64,000 nucleotides of DNA from an uncultured Collinsella sp. (GTDB taxonomy: Bacteria; Actinomycetota; Coriobacteriia; Coriobacteriales; Coriobacteriaceae). This document shows, piece by piece, positions 17,610 through 27,300 of this stretch. How positions within the stretch are numbered: position 1 is the first letter of the stretch; every line of letters starts with the position of its first letter. The DNA lies in contig UQIV01000012.1 in NCBI GenBank assembly GCA_900541205.1, positions 1 to 64,000 of the forward strand, written 5' to 3'. Made by a program: the position numbers and the translations under genes. A model generated the notes under the pieces. The model saw nothing but the letters and a program-made list of their open reading frames with translations, ran no database searches and had not been told where the DNA came from.

Positions 17610-18491
17610 TTACTTTTTATCGGCGGTCAGAGGGAGCTTTTCTGCCGACACATCCAGGCCGTAGCGATAGCTGATGGCATCGACGGGACAGGCCCCAATG
17701 CACTTTCCGCACCGGATGCATTCGGCATGATTGGGTGCGCGGACCACATCGACGTCCATCTGACAAACCCTTGAACACTTACCGCACGAGACGCATTTGC
17801 ATGCATCGACCCGAATCCCCAGTAGGGATACCTTATTCATGAGCGCATAGAATGCGCCGAGCGGGCAAATCCATTTGCAGAAGGGGCGATAGAACAAAAC
17901 GCTCAGCACTACCACGGCAATGAGAACGGCAAGTTTCCAGGTAAAGAGCTGCCCCAGCGCAGATCGAATGCCGGCGTTGGCAATGGCCAGCGGAATGGCG
18001 CCCTCGAGCACGCCCTGCGGACAGACGTATTTGCAAAAGAACGGATCTCCCATCCCCACGTCGTTAACCACCAAGACGGGCAGCAGCACCACGGCAAACA
18101 GCAGCACGACGTACTTGATGTACGTGAGCGGCTTGAGCCTTTTTGTCGAAAGCTTTTTGCTGGGAATCTTGTGAAGCAGCTCCTGCAGCCAGCCAAACGG
18201 GCACAAAAACCCGCATACAAAGCGTCCCAGCAGCACGCCGAGCAAAATGAGCGTACCGGTGACATAGTAAGAAAAGTTGAACTTGGATGAACCTACCACC
18301 GACTGGAACGACCCGATGGGGCACGCACCCGATGCCGCGGGGCACGAATAGCAATTAAGTCCAGGTACGCAGACTGTTTTTCCCGCGCCCTGATAGATGC
18401 CGCCTTTAGCAAAGTTTGGCAGGTGAATGTTGGTAATAAGCGTTGCCGCCGCCTGAATGAATCCGCGAAATCTGGCCAAAACATGCGACAC
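17610..18491 (-). CDS. NapH/NosR-like polyferredoxin membrane protein
   Basis: A 293-residue membrane protein with about five hydrophobic helices. Two membrane-side motifs, CGFLCPFGWLQ and CKWICPLGAFY, are the twin CxxxCP signatures of the NapH/CcoG/YccM group. A C-terminal pair of 4Fe-4S motifs is CKCVSCGKCSRVCQMDV and CIRCGKCIGACP. An N-terminal loop adds CYSCPAASGACP. The frame is open upstream, but the GTG at 18491 behind AAGAGA gives a sensible start 13 bases after the small CXXC gene. I infer that it moves electrons from cytoplasmic ferredoxin across the membrane to the TlpA-like lipoprotein encoded next. Confidence 0.85.
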   Translation of the reverse strand: MSHVLARFRGFIQAAATLITNIHLPNFAKGGIYQGAGKTVCVPGLNCYSCPAASGACPIGSFQSVVGSSKFNFSYYVTGTLILLGVLLGRFVCGFLCPFGWLQELLHKIPSKKLSTKRLKPLTYIKYVVLLFAVVLLPVLVVNDVGMGDPFFCKYVCPQGVLEGAIPLAIANAGIRSALGQLFTWKLAVLIAVVVLSVLFYRPFCKWICPLGAFYALMNKVSLLGIRVDACKCVSCGKCSRVCQMDVDVVRAPNHAECIRCGKCIGACPVDAISYRYGLDVSAEKLPLTADKK

Positions 18492-18504
18492 AGTGTTTTC
18501 TCTT

Positions 18505-18651
18505 TTATCCAATTCCGATACACTCCAAGCACAGCCTAATCGCCTTGGCCAGCACGGCATCCGCCTCGCCACGCATAACGCCAAAGCACACCATAGCCAC
18601 ACCGACGATCAGCAACGCAACCTGCATTACAGGTTTTATCGCTTTGAACAA
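18505..18651 (-). CDS. Small CXXC protein of the CD1871A type
   Basis: A 48-residue protein. The TTG start at 18651 lies eight bases after AAGGAG; GTG at 18660 is an alternative. One hydrophobic helix (VALLIVGVAMVCFGVM) is followed by RGEADAVLAKAIRLCLECIGIG, ending in a CxxC motif almost at the C-terminus. This tail is the hallmark of the small CD1871A-type proteins that I recall beside ferredoxin membrane proteins and TlpA proteins in Clostridia and Coriobacteriia. The stop is 13 bases before the ferredoxin protein gene, so all three genes form an operon. The role is unknown; a membrane thiol relay is plausible. Confidence 0.7.
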   Translation of the reverse strand: MFKAIKPVMQVALLIVGVAMVCFGVMRGEADAVLAKAIRLCLECIGIG

Positions 18652-18684
18652 CCTGACCACTCCTTTCGTCACACGACCTATTGG

Positions 18685-18712
18685 ACCATATCGACTATAA
18701 AATCCGTGTTAA
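18685..18712 (-). promoter_or_regulatory. Possible promoter of the redox operon
   Basis: On the minus strand TTAACA (18707-18712) and TATGGT (18685-18690) are 16 bases apart, just upstream of the small CXXC gene and inside the gap shared with the divergent response regulator. Confidence 0.3.
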
Positions 18713-18742
18713 GCGCGATTTGGAATGTGCAAGGAGACTGTT

Positions 18743-19417
18743 ATGCGTATTTTAATCGTCGAGGACGAGCGGGCGCTGTGTGACGCAATCGCGCGCAGCT
18801 TGCGAAACTTGGCGTACAGCGTCGACTGCTGTCACGACGGACAGGAGGCGCTCGACCTACTGGACGTTGAGGCCTTCGACCTCGTGGTACTCGACCTCAA
18901 CCTTCCCCGCATCGACGGCATGACCGTACTCAGGGAACTTAGGAAAACCGACTGCGAGACTAAGGTACTGATTCTGTCCGCACGTGGCGAAGTATCCGAC
19001 AAAGTCGCCGGACTCGATGCCGGCGCCAACGATTACCTCACCAAGCCGTTTCATCTGGACGAGCTTGCGGCAAGGATTCGCAGCCTTACCCTCAGACGCT
19101 TTACACAAAGCGACATAGTTTTAACCTGCGGAAAGCTCCGCTTTGACACCAAGGCGCGCATCGCTTCCGTGAACAGCGAGGCTTTATCTCTTACGCGCAA
19201 GGAAACGGGAATCTTGGAATATCTGATGCTTAATCAGGGGCGTCCGGTAAGTCAAGAGGAGCTTATCGAGCACGTTTGGGATAGCAGCGTGAACAGCTTT
19301 AGCAACGCAACCCGCGTTCACATCTCGTCACTCCGCAAAAAGCTACGCAGCGCTTTGGGATACGACCCGATTCGCAATCGGATTGGAGAGGGCTACGTTA
19401 TGGAGGATAGCGAATGA
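18743..19417 (+). CDS. OmpR-family response regulator
   Basis: A 224-residue two-domain regulator. The receiver domain holds the acidic pair in VEDERALCD, the phosphorylated Asp51 in VVLDLNLPRIDG and the lysine in YLTKPFHLDEL. The C-terminal winged helix ends with RVHISSLRKKLRSALG and IRNRIGEGYVM. The ATG at 18743 follows AAGGAG by seven bases; an upstream in-frame start at 18725 is less likely. It overlaps the sensor kinase gene by four bases and is divergent from the CXXC/ferredoxin/TlpA operon, which is the obvious first candidate for its target. Confidence 0.92.
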   Translation: MRILIVEDERALCDAIARSLRNLAYSVDCCHDGQEALDLLDVEAFDLVVLDLNLPRIDGMTVLRELRKTDCETKVLILSARGEVSDKVAGLDAGANDYLTKPFHLDELAARIRSLTLRRFTQSDIVLTCGKLRFDTKARIASVNSEALSLTRKETGILEYLMLNQGRPVSQEELIEHVWDSSVNSFSNATRVHISSLRKKLRSALGYDPIRNRIGEGYVMEDSE

Positions 19418-20553
19418 AAAGGCTTTCGCTGCAATGGCGCATAACGATTATGACGGCACTGCTCACGTGTGCGGCATGCGTGCTGACGAACTGCCTGGTC
19501 GGTTATACGGGCATGCGCTACATGGATGCCATCGGCAGTAACATCTCGGCATTTAACGCAACCGGCGAAGATTCGCCCCAGGCGTTCGACCCAGCGAAAG
19601 CGACCCCCGATGACAAGGTCACGATCGTCGTAAACGACGCACAGGAGTCTTTTGGCACGACAACCTGGTACATCACGGCTGGAGTCACACTCCTTGGTGG
19701 CGCGCTGGCATACTTTGCGAGCGGCCGTGCGCTCAAACCGCTACGGGATTTTGCAGCCCAGGTTGAGCGTGTGCAACCTGACAACCTAAGCGAAATCAGA
19801 CTCAGTGAAGATGTGCCCACCGAGCTACAACAATGTAGCGCCTCTTTCAACGACATGATCGCCCGTCTTGGCGAAGGGTTCTCTGCACAGCGTCAGTTTA
19901 CCGGCAACGCCGCACACGAGCTGCGCACCCCGCTCGCCCTTATGCAAGCACAGATTGAACTATTCATCTCCGAGCACTCCGGTCTGCAACCCGAAACAGC
20001 CGAGCTGCTCGGCCTGCTACAAGAACAAACCGAGCGCATGTCTCGAATGACCAAGGTATTGCTCGAGATGAGTGAGCTCCGCAGCGTTCCTTGCGAGGAC
20101 GATGTTGAACTTGGTCCCTTGTCCGAAGAGGTCCTCACCGACCTTGCGCCACTTGCCGAAAATAAGGGCATAGCCCTCAATTGTGCTGGAGACGCTTTAG
20201 TAATCGGAAGTGATACGCTCCTCTACCGGCTGGTGTTTAATCTGGTCGAAAACGCCATCCGTTACAGCCGCTCCGGCTCGACTGTCAACGTCTCCATCTG
20301 CGACAACGACAGCCACGTGATCCTGCGAGTCAAAGATAAGGGCCCGGGAATACCCAAGCAGTACCGAGAGAGCATCTTCCAGCCGTTCTTTCGTCTAGAC
20401 AAATCCCGCAGCAGGGCATATGGCGGCGCAGGGCTCGGACTAGCGCTCGTTTGGGAGATTGCAGCGCTTCACGGTGGCACGGTAGAGGTCGAAGAAAGTT
20501 CCGAGAACGGGACCGTGATGCTCGTGACCCTCTCAAAGGGGGCCACCACGTGA
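19414..20553 (+). CDS. Sensor histidine kinase
   Basis: A 379-residue kinase with two membrane helices (about 8-30 and 80-102) around a short extracytoplasmic loop, then a HAMP-like linker, the H box AHELRTPLAL with His168, the N box FNLVENAIRYS, and G boxes KDKGPGIPK and YGGAGLGLAL. It overlaps the response regulator gene by four bases, so the two are a cognate pair. The loop of about 50 residues is too short for a large ligand domain, so the signal may be read inside the membrane or through a partner. Confidence 0.9.
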   Translation: MKRLSLQWRITIMTALLTCAACVLTNCLVGYTGMRYMDAIGSNISAFNATGEDSPQAFDPAKATPDDKVTIVVNDAQESFGTTTWYITAGVTLLGGALAYFASGRALKPLRDFAAQVERVQPDNLSEIRLSEDVPTELQQCSASFNDMIARLGEGFSAQRQFTGNAAHELRTPLALMQAQIELFISEHSGLQPETAELLGLLQEQTERMSRMTKVLLEMSELRSVPCEDDVELGPLSEEVLTDLAPLAENKGIALNCAGDALVIGSDTLLYRLVFNLVENAIRYSRSGSTVNVSICDNDSHVILRVKDKGPGIPKQYRESIFQPFFRLDKSRSRAYGGAGLGLALVWEIAALHGGTVEVEESSENGTVMLVTLSKGATT

Positions 20554-20663
20554 TCCGACTGTCCAGGAGTCCCACTCGACATTGTGAAACGCGTCCCAGA
20601 ACTTGGACATGAGAAATGGGAGACAGTTCGCATCTATGCCGAGGACGAAGTCCTGGCGGGGAT

Positions 20664-20894
20664 TCAGGATGCGCAGAGAAGCTGGGCGACGCAAACAAGA
20701 CTCCTCGACTCGAGCATGGAGATGAATCCGTCTATCAGTCTCATCGCATACTCAGAGGAGGATGCCAGATATAGATCCCATTGGGTAAAGTCGCCGTTCA
20801 TAAAGGGAATCACTGTATTGCGCTCGGCGACTCTCAAGGCACTCAGGCTTTGTTCTATTTTCTCAGCTTCTTGTTTGAACTGTTCGCTATCCAA
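20664..20894 (-). pseudogene. Gene remnant, hydrophilic helical protein
   Basis: A 76-codon frame from a TTG reads like a genuine protein start region (FMNGDFTQWDLYLASSSEYAMRLIDG, then FISMLESRSLVCVAQLL) of the kind found in proteins of unknown function with long helical repeats. It stops abruptly at TGA, and a continuation that looks similar appears in another frame below it, as after a frameshift. I cannot name the family. Confidence 0.35.
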
Positions 20895-20954
20895 AATGCC
20901 CCCAAATGCCGGCTTCTCAACAAATCAAAAAAGCAAGAGAGACAGAGATTAGGT

Positions 20955-21050
20955 TCATGCTCCACTGAACCCGCGCTTCCAGTCGAGGTACTCCTCCTCG
21001 AAGATCTCCCCGGAGTCCCGTCTCTCGCGCCCCTCACGGATCTGTCCATA
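20955..21050 (-). pseudogene. C-terminal remnant of a lost gene
   Basis: A 31-codon open stretch ends in IFEEEYLDWKRGFSGA followed by TGA, and has a stop upstream and no start. The composition looks like the natural end of a soluble protein. It is too short to identify. Confidence 0.2.
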
Positions 21051-21308
21051 TCAGTGTAGCCAATCCAAGCACAGCCCCACCGCACGGCCCAGTCGCTTCC
21101 GGTCCTGCGTGGCCCCGCGAAGGCGGAAGGGCGTGGCTGCGGGCGGCGCGTTCCTTTCTCCTCGTACTATTTTGGGCATGCGTCACGCCCCCCCCGCGCG
21201 GCGCCGAGAGCGAATCGGCGCAGGCTTGGGGCCAGTTGCGCAGAGGTTGAGGTTCGGGTTTCGCCGGCTTACGCAGCTTGGCGGGCAGAGCGCCCGGGCT
21301 CGCTGCGC

Positions 21309-21572
21309 CTAGGACGCGGCGGGATCCGCGACGTCGGAGGTGTCGATCTCGCCCAGATTGGCGAGCTGGCTGATGAACGGGATACTCTCGTATTCGTCCA
21401 CCTCGACGCCGCCGAGTACGATGGTGCTGTCGCGCGTGTCGATTTGGGTTGTGAACACGGCCGGGTCGAAACCCGAAGCGATAAAGCCAATGCCCGCGAG
21501 GACAACGCCCGCGGCAACGAGCCCGCCCGCCACGGCGAGGTAGATTTTCTTCGCGCTGGTCATGGTACTCAC
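21309..21572 (-). CDS. Short membrane-anchored protein, possibly a truncated DUF4097-type gene
   Basis: An 87-residue product with an N-terminal helix (YLAVAGGLVAAGVVLAGIGF) followed by about 55 outside residues. It is third in an operon of a PadR regulator and a DUF1700 protein; in many Firmicutes and actinomycetes the third gene encodes a DUF4097 adhesin-like protein of 200 residues or more with the same N-terminal anchor. This one stops early, so it may be a truncated version. Start at 21572 with GAAAGGAG upstream. The region is clearly more GC-rich than its neighbours. Confidence 0.55.
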   Translation of the reverse strand: MSTMTSAKKIYLAVAGGLVAAGVVLAGIGFIASGFDPAVFTTQIDTRDSTIVLGGVEVDEYESIPFISQLANLGEIDTSDVADPAAS

Positions 21573-21578
21573 TCCTTT

Positions 21579-22202
21579 CTACGCCGCGAGATACGCGGCA
21601 GCGCCGCCCTTCTCGCCCTTACCCTTCCAGAAGGGCGAGGCGGCCTTCCTCGCCCAGAGCGCCGAGAGGCGCGCAATTTGTTTTGAGGCGGCCCAAGCGC
21701 CAGCACCAACGAAGAGCGCCACGCCGACGAGGCCGAGCCCCACGCCCGCCGAGGCGAGGGCGTACGGGAAGTGGCCGATGGTGACGCCGCTTACGGCAAG
21801 CAGGAGCTCAACTACGCCCACGCTCCCGAGTGCCGCCGCGACGATCCACACGCAGAGCGCCAGCACCCAGATGCAGATATAGACCGTGACGGCCACGGCG
21901 GCGAAGGCGGCGAGCAGCGGCACCCACACCGGGGAGCCCACGATGGTCAGCACCCACAGCAGCGTGGTGCTGCGCTGGCGCGTCCTCGCGATCGCGCGCG
22001 GCACGGCGGGCAGGTCGTCGAGCGTGGCCTCCGCCACCTCGCCGGGCGTGCCCATGGCGGCCACGGCCTCCTCCTCGCTCATACCGTCCTCCATGCGATC
22101 GGCGATGGCCTCCGCATAGAACGCCTTGGTCTCCTCCACCTGCTCGGCCGGCAGGCAGGCGAGCAGCTCGCCCAACCGGCCCAGAAACTCATCACGCGTC
22201 AT
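21579..22202 (-). CDS. DUF1700 (HAAS-domain) membrane protein
   Basis: A 207-residue protein. Residues 1-75 form the helical HAAS/DUF1700 module (MTRDEFLGRLGELLACLP, then VEETKAFYAEAIADRMEDG and EEEAVAAMGTPGEVA). Hydrophobic helices near 93-120, 125-145 and 150-175 follow. The ATG at 22202 was chosen over the upstream in-frame ATG because the family begins at this point. It overlaps the PadR gene by 11 bases. Such proteins are partners of PadR repressors in envelope-stress or antimicrobial-response operons; the biochemical role is not known. Confidence 0.8.
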   Translation of the reverse strand: MTRDEFLGRLGELLACLPAEQVEETKAFYAEAIADRMEDGMSEEEAVAAMGTPGEVAEATLDDLPAVPRAIARTRQRSTTLLWVLTIVGSPVWVPLLAAFAAVAVTVYICIWVLALCVWIVAAALGSVGVVELLLAVSGVTIGHFPYALASAGVGLGLVGVALFVGAGAWAASKQIARLSALWARKAASPFWKGKGEKGGAAAYLAA

Positions 22203-22509
22203 GGTGCGCCCCCTCAACGTATGCGTAAATCTCCCGTACGGACGGCCACTCGGCCAGGAACTCCTCGATGCGCGCTCGCCCGTCGTCCGTGATGCGGTAG
22301 TACCGGCGCAGCCGCCCGTTGTGCTCGGCGGAGCGCGCCGTGATGCACCCGGCCTTCTCCAGGCGCTTGAGCAGCGGGTAGAGCGTCGACTCCGTGAGCC
22401 CCATGCTCGCCGGTACGTCCTTCACGATCTGGTAGCCGTAGGACTCCTCGCCGGAGACGGCCGCGAGCACGCAGGCCTCCAGGAAACCGCGCTTCATCTG
22501 TGCCTCCAT
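22192..22509 (-). CDS. PadR-family transcriptional regulator
   Basis: A 105-residue PadR winged-helix protein: MKRGFLEACVLAAVSGEESYGYQIVKD, the recognition part GLTESTLYPLLKRLEKAGCI, and the wing GRLRRYYRITDDGRARIEEF. Start at the ATG at 22509, seven bases after GGAGG. It heads the operon with the DUF1700 gene and probably represses it, since PadR genes of this arrangement are usually autoregulated. A possible operator is the dyad-rich ATACTATGTTATACACACTATACG stretch from about 22530 to 22555. Confidence 0.88.
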   Translation of the reverse strand: MEAQMKRGFLEACVLAAVSGEESYGYQIVKDVPASMGLTESTLYPLLKRLEKAGCITARSAEHNGRLRRYYRITDDGRARIEEFLAEWPSVREIYAYVEGAHHDA

Positions 22510-22530
22510 CCGCACACCTCCTCTCGTCAT

Positions 22531-23165
22531 ATACTATGTTATACACACTATACGATGCAAGGTATTAGACGTCAACTCTCATCGCGAAGATTCTCCGGCC
22601 CCTGCGCGCTGCGAACGTGATGTCACGGGGCGGTTGGCATTATGCATGAAACGTCAAGTAACGCTCTTTTGATCCACTTCCACTCGGCCCCATATGCCTT
22701 GCACAACGCCCCCTTCGACCTCGGGTTCAAGAGAGCCGCTAGGCTGGACGTGCCGGACGGTAAGGTCCTAGACGCCATGGTGGACTTCTCCGATGCCATA
22801 GGGGTCATGGGCCTACACCGATGGAGGCCCACGCACGCGGCAGGGCTCGCCCGTCGCCGCTGGTCGCCGGACGGTCCCCACGCCCCGCTCGCCAACGCGC
22901 AGGCGACAGCAGCAGTCCAGCGCTGGCTGGAGACGACGGAATGCCCAGAAGATGTGTTTCCCATCGCTGCGACAGAACTTTTTTCAGGGGCGGCAATTTT
23001 TTCTAATGTCGAGGTCAGCTAAGCTTCGGTAGCCACCTTGGGAGCATCGCCAATAGACTCTTCCTTTATACGTTCGGCATAATCGTCGGCGATACCCACA
23101 AATTCCAGTCCCGAGCAACAGGAGTACAATTGCTGCTATTGTTGCCAGCTGTTGGGAGATGGAAG
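22531..23165. other. Intergenic region without a secure gene
   Basis: The left 25 bases are AT-rich and contain repeated TATA-like half-sites (a likely promoter and operator for padR). A plus-strand frame of 126 codons at 22642-23022 has biased composition, no ribosome site and no recognisable family; I do not call it a gene. On the minus strand 23019-23135 is a 38-codon open stretch ending in YAERIKEESIGDAPKVATEA, which looks like the tail of a lost protein. Confidence 0.4.
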
Positions 23166-24170
23166 ATGGACTGCGATGGCTACCCATGCGTTCCCATGCC
23201 GTTGATGTGCACTGCCTTTGTGCCAGGGCAGATTGACGCTGCAGTTGCAGGCATTTCCGACCCCGATTCACGCACCATCGCCACGGCAGAAGCGCTGTAC
23301 TTTCGCGGACAGGCCGCCCTCGCTGCCAAAACGGCGCGCCCCTATCTTGACGCCACCGACCCCGCACTGCGCTATTCCGCATGCTTTATCTGCGGATATG
23401 CCAGCCTGTCGCTCAACCGTATCGCCGACGCCCGCCGGTGCCTTACTGGCATCCTCGTTACGCCGGCCGACGAGGAATCGCCCGCCATCCACGCTACGCA
23501 TATCCTGTTCGCCTCCGCCGCGAGCGTCCTGCTGCACTTGCCTTCCCCGTATTCCGCCGAAGAGTTTTATCCGCTTGCGGCGCATCTGCCCGAAGGCCTG
23601 CGCCTGTTCGCCAGCTACGTGATGGCGCATGCCCTGTACCTGCGCGGCGAATATGGCCGCAGTCTGGGCATGGCGGAAAACGCCCTGATCATGAAACAGG
23701 GAAGCTATCCGATCTCGGAACTGTTCCTGCACCTGGCAGCTTCCATGGCATGCATGAGCCTCAAGGACATCGACGCCGCAAAAACGCACTTCGGAGCCGC
23801 TTGGAACATTGCGCGCCCCGACGGCCTTATCGAGCTCATTGGCGAGCACCACGGCCTTTTGCAGGGACTCATCGAGGCATGCCTAAAATCGCAATACCCT
23901 GACGATTTCGCACGCATCATCGAGATTACGTATCGATTCAGCTACGGCTGGCGGCGCATCCACAACCCCGATTCGGGCGAGGACGTGGCCGACGATTTAA
24001 CGACCACAGAGTTCACCATGGCCATGCTCGCCTGCCGCGGATGGACCAACGCCGAAATCGCACGCCACATGGACGTATCGCCGGGCACTGTTAAAAACCG
24101 CCTATCAGGAGTGTATGCCAAGCTTGGTATCGGAACCCGCGCCGAGCTGGTCGCGCATATGTTGCGTTAG
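23166..24170 (+). CDS. LuxR-type transcriptional regulator with a TPR-like N-terminal half
   Basis: A 334-residue protein. The last 65 residues are a LuxR/GerE helix-turn-helix (TEFTMAMLACRGWTNAEIA, then VSPGTVKNRLSGVYAKLGIG and RAELVAHMLR). The first 250 residues are helical, with paired-helix repeats (AEALYFRGQAALAAKTARPY, LFASYVMAHALYLRGEYGRS) that resemble tetratricopeptide repeats. The ATG at 23166 follows GGGAG. It lies 155 bases upstream of a large surface-protein gene on the same strand, and such neighbour pairs are usual in Coriobacteriia, so I infer control of that gene. There is no membrane segment or receiver domain; the signal is unknown. Confidence 0.82.
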   Translation: MDCDGYPCVPMPLMCTAFVPGQIDAAVAGISDPDSRTIATAEALYFRGQAALAAKTARPYLDATDPALRYSACFICGYASLSLNRIADARRCLTGILVTPADEESPAIHATHILFASAASVLLHLPSPYSAEEFYPLAAHLPEGLRLFASYVMAHALYLRGEYGRSLGMAENALIMKQGSYPISELFLHLAASMACMSLKDIDAAKTHFGAAWNIARPDGLIELIGEHHGLLQGLIEACLKSQYPDDFARIIEITYRFSYGWRRIHNPDSGEDVADDLTTTEFTMAMLACRGWTNAEIARHMDVSPGTVKNRLSGVYAKLGIGTRAELVAHMLR

Positions 24171-24325
24171 CGACCGGGCTGCCAAGCGCATCGAACGTGT
24201 TCCGGAACCCGGCGCTTCGCTCGATTAATTTGGACATTTTGACCCTTGAATGGCACTACCGCCACGTGGCGCCTTCTCGCAAAATTGGATTATTTCCACC
24301 GATACCTGCGGGATGGGAGCCAAAG

Positions 24326-27300
24326 ATGCTTGATCGCCGTTCGTTACTTGTTGCCGGAGCGTCCTCGCTGGCGAGCATTATGTTGCCACGCGTGCCGGGA
24401 AGCGCAAACGCCTTCATACTGCCGTTCGCCCCCACCGAGGCATACGCCGATGAAGATGATCCCTTCAAGGTCTTGGTGCTCTCGCGCACCATGTTTGGTG
24501 TGGTCGTAGTCGACGTCGCCAACAAGAATACGCCCATCACGGGTGCCCAGGTCACGCTCACATCGCGCTATGCCGCAGGCAAGCAGCTCACCGCCACGAC
24601 CGATGACGAAGGCACGGCCATCTTTGAGGTCGCGCCGCTTTCGGAAGGCTACGTGGACGAGACAACGCTTCTCGACGCGTACGACTTTAACGGCGGCATC
24701 TCCATTAGCATGGCAGGCTACCGCGATGTCGAGATTCCCCTCGCGCGTATCCAGGGTGGCACCGCCATTACCGCGCCAACGCGTCCGCTTTCCGACGGCG
24801 AGCCGTACTTTCGCCAGCTCACATTCGACGAATGGGACATCCAGTACGCCGACGCCACGTTTATGGCAATGCCAGCGGACGAAGCAGCAAACGACCAGCC
24901 CAACACGCACGCTTTTACCGTGCAGGCCCATCTGCCGCAGGGCGGGCGGGCAACGCTGCGCATCAACAAGGTAATGCCCGCCACGGGCAGCTCGCCCGAA
25001 ACCGTCACGCAGGTTGGCCAAGTCAAGGCCAGCGCATCGGGCGCGGATCATCTGGCGACGTTCACGCTCGAAGACAAGTTCCTCGATGCAGCGTCGAGCC
25101 TTCTGGAAGAAGGATGCAAGTTGCGCTTTGTCCTCGACTATCAGGGCAAAACCTATACGCTCTCCTCCCCCATGGCCGTTGTCACCGCGCCGGCCGCAAA
25201 GGCAGAATCGGGCTCGACCACTATCGTCCCCACTACCATGGACCAAGAGATTACTCCGTTTGATTTTCCGGCGGCGTTTCCCGGCATCGGCGGCAATAAG
25301 TTCACGTGCTGGATGCCCTCGTTCCCCATTTTGTTCGATTTCTCGTTTGCCGGGTACGTACTGTTTGGCGGAGGATACAAACCGGTCGGCTACATGAACG
25401 ATTCGGGCAATCCGGATCCGGAGTACTGGAAGAAGTCACCGCGTGAGTCGGGCGCCAAACAGGCAAACCGCTACCTCGACGAGATGGAGGGGAAGTGGAA
25501 TCAGTACAAGAGGATGAGTGCCGGTTCGGGCACCGATCCAAGAAACACCAAGCTCCTTCGCCACCATTGCACGCCGCTGTTCACGATGGATATCGCCACA
25601 CAGCTGTACGGCTCGCTCGCCTACGATTGGGTGGGCAAAACCTGGGGTAACAACAACGACCCCGCATACGGCAATATTAAGGCCCTCTTCCAGGTAAGAA
25701 CCGACCTCAATTGGACCGAGCAGTTTACCCTAGGACCGGTGCCATTTTTCCTAAACGTCAACCCCTGGGTGCTGGCGAAGCTGGCGCTCGCCGTGGGTGC
25801 CCACACGCACGGCAGCGGCGCGGCGTTTTTTAAAAACATTTCGCTCGACTATTCAAACACGTCGGGCTCGTTCACCATCCAGATCGGGCTTGCCGTCACC
25901 TTTGGCGCCGGCGTTGCAGGCGTCGCTTCGTCTGCCGTGCGCGGCGCCGCATCCCTCACGCTGTTCATTGGGTACGAGAAGGCAGATGGACACCAGCTTC
26001 CGCGACTGCGCGTAGGTGCAGACGTCGATGTCGATGTGATACTCCAGTTCGTGATGTTCAAGTGGACCACCAAGGCTTGGTCGGGGTCGTGGCCCACACT
26101 CATCGATTCGTGGAATATGTCGGTGAACAATGGCGACCAGTATGTGCTCCAGCGCTCTGAGCTCGCATTGGGTGGAGATACGCCTTATACGCCGGATGCC
26201 TGCTTCGGCTCGGCCGGCAACATTGAGGCGGGCGGCGTGCCGCAATTTATCGCATCGGCCACCATCGTCACCAACGCCGAACTGCTCGCACGCGCCGAGG
26301 TTAAGGCCACTGCCGTAAACGCCGCGCCTGTCGTGCGCGATTGGGATCAAGCGGTCACGCGCATTGAGCTCGAGGCGGATGCAGAAAGCGACGACACGGG
26401 ACAGATCGAGCATTTCGTCCATGCACTGATAGAGAACGACGAAAACGCCGCGCCGATGTATGAGTACACCTACATCGGTCAGGCAACGAACACCGTTGCC
26501 GACCCGAACGCCAATTCTGCCGGCGTGTCGGAGGACGAGCGTGGCGGCATCAAGCCCTCGAGCGACAACGTGCTGTTTGCTGGCGTGCTCAGCGAAGCCC
26601 ACATGAAGCTGGCAATGATTGCCGGCGTAGAATGCCTGTTCCGTATCGCCTCGGTGCGCTACGGCGACAATGGTCGCTCGCGCCTGGTGGTGCACACAAA
26701 GGCAAACGGCACGTGGTCCGCTCCCACGCCCGTGGACTTTCCCCTTGGGTTTGGCGAGAACGACGTGGAGCGCGACAGCGTATACGATTACGACTTCGAC
26801 GTGGTGGAATATACGGACGGAAGAGGAAACCAGGACGCCTACGTGCTGCTGGTCTCGGGCGAGCGCCCCGCCGGCGACAACACCCATTTCGATACGGCGA
26901 GCACATCCGGCATACTGTCCGTTGTGCGCCTGCGCATAAGCAACGACGGGGCCCGCGTGATATCGCACACGTCGTGGCGCAGCATCTCGCGCGGCCGCCT
27001 TCAGGAGGATGGCTACCATTGCCTGCAGTGCCCACGCATCACGGTGGGCAAGACGCTGGTCGACGGGCGCCTGTCGGGCGCTTACCTCCACCGCCGCGGA
27101 ACCACCGCAGAGAAGGCGCTCGGCAGCGAGGCCGAGGTTGCACTGGAATGCTTTACCCTGTGGTCGGATGATTTGGGCGACAGTCTCACGTTCCGTCAGG
27201 TCCTCCGCTTTCCGCAGGCACCGTCGAGCATCGAGCTCGGCACGCCCGAGAATATCAACGGCAAAATGGTGGTGCCCGTTGCATACGAGACTGCAGGCGG

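Larger units (their letters stand above)
20554..21308. other. Decayed intergenic region with gene remnants
   Basis: No intact gene is convincing in these 755 bases. On the minus strand I see two fragments that look like protein-coding remains (20664-20894 and 20955-21050). A plus-strand frame at 20584-20952 overlaps the first and is also protein-like at its start (VKRVPELGHEKWETVRIY), so the coding strand of the left end is uncertain. The part from 21060 on is very GC-rich with no gene that I can support. Confidence 0.45.

Noticed and set aside
22642..23022. Plus-strand frame of 126 codons
   Set aside because: No ribosome site and no recognisable fold; the opposite strand is equally open because of high GC.
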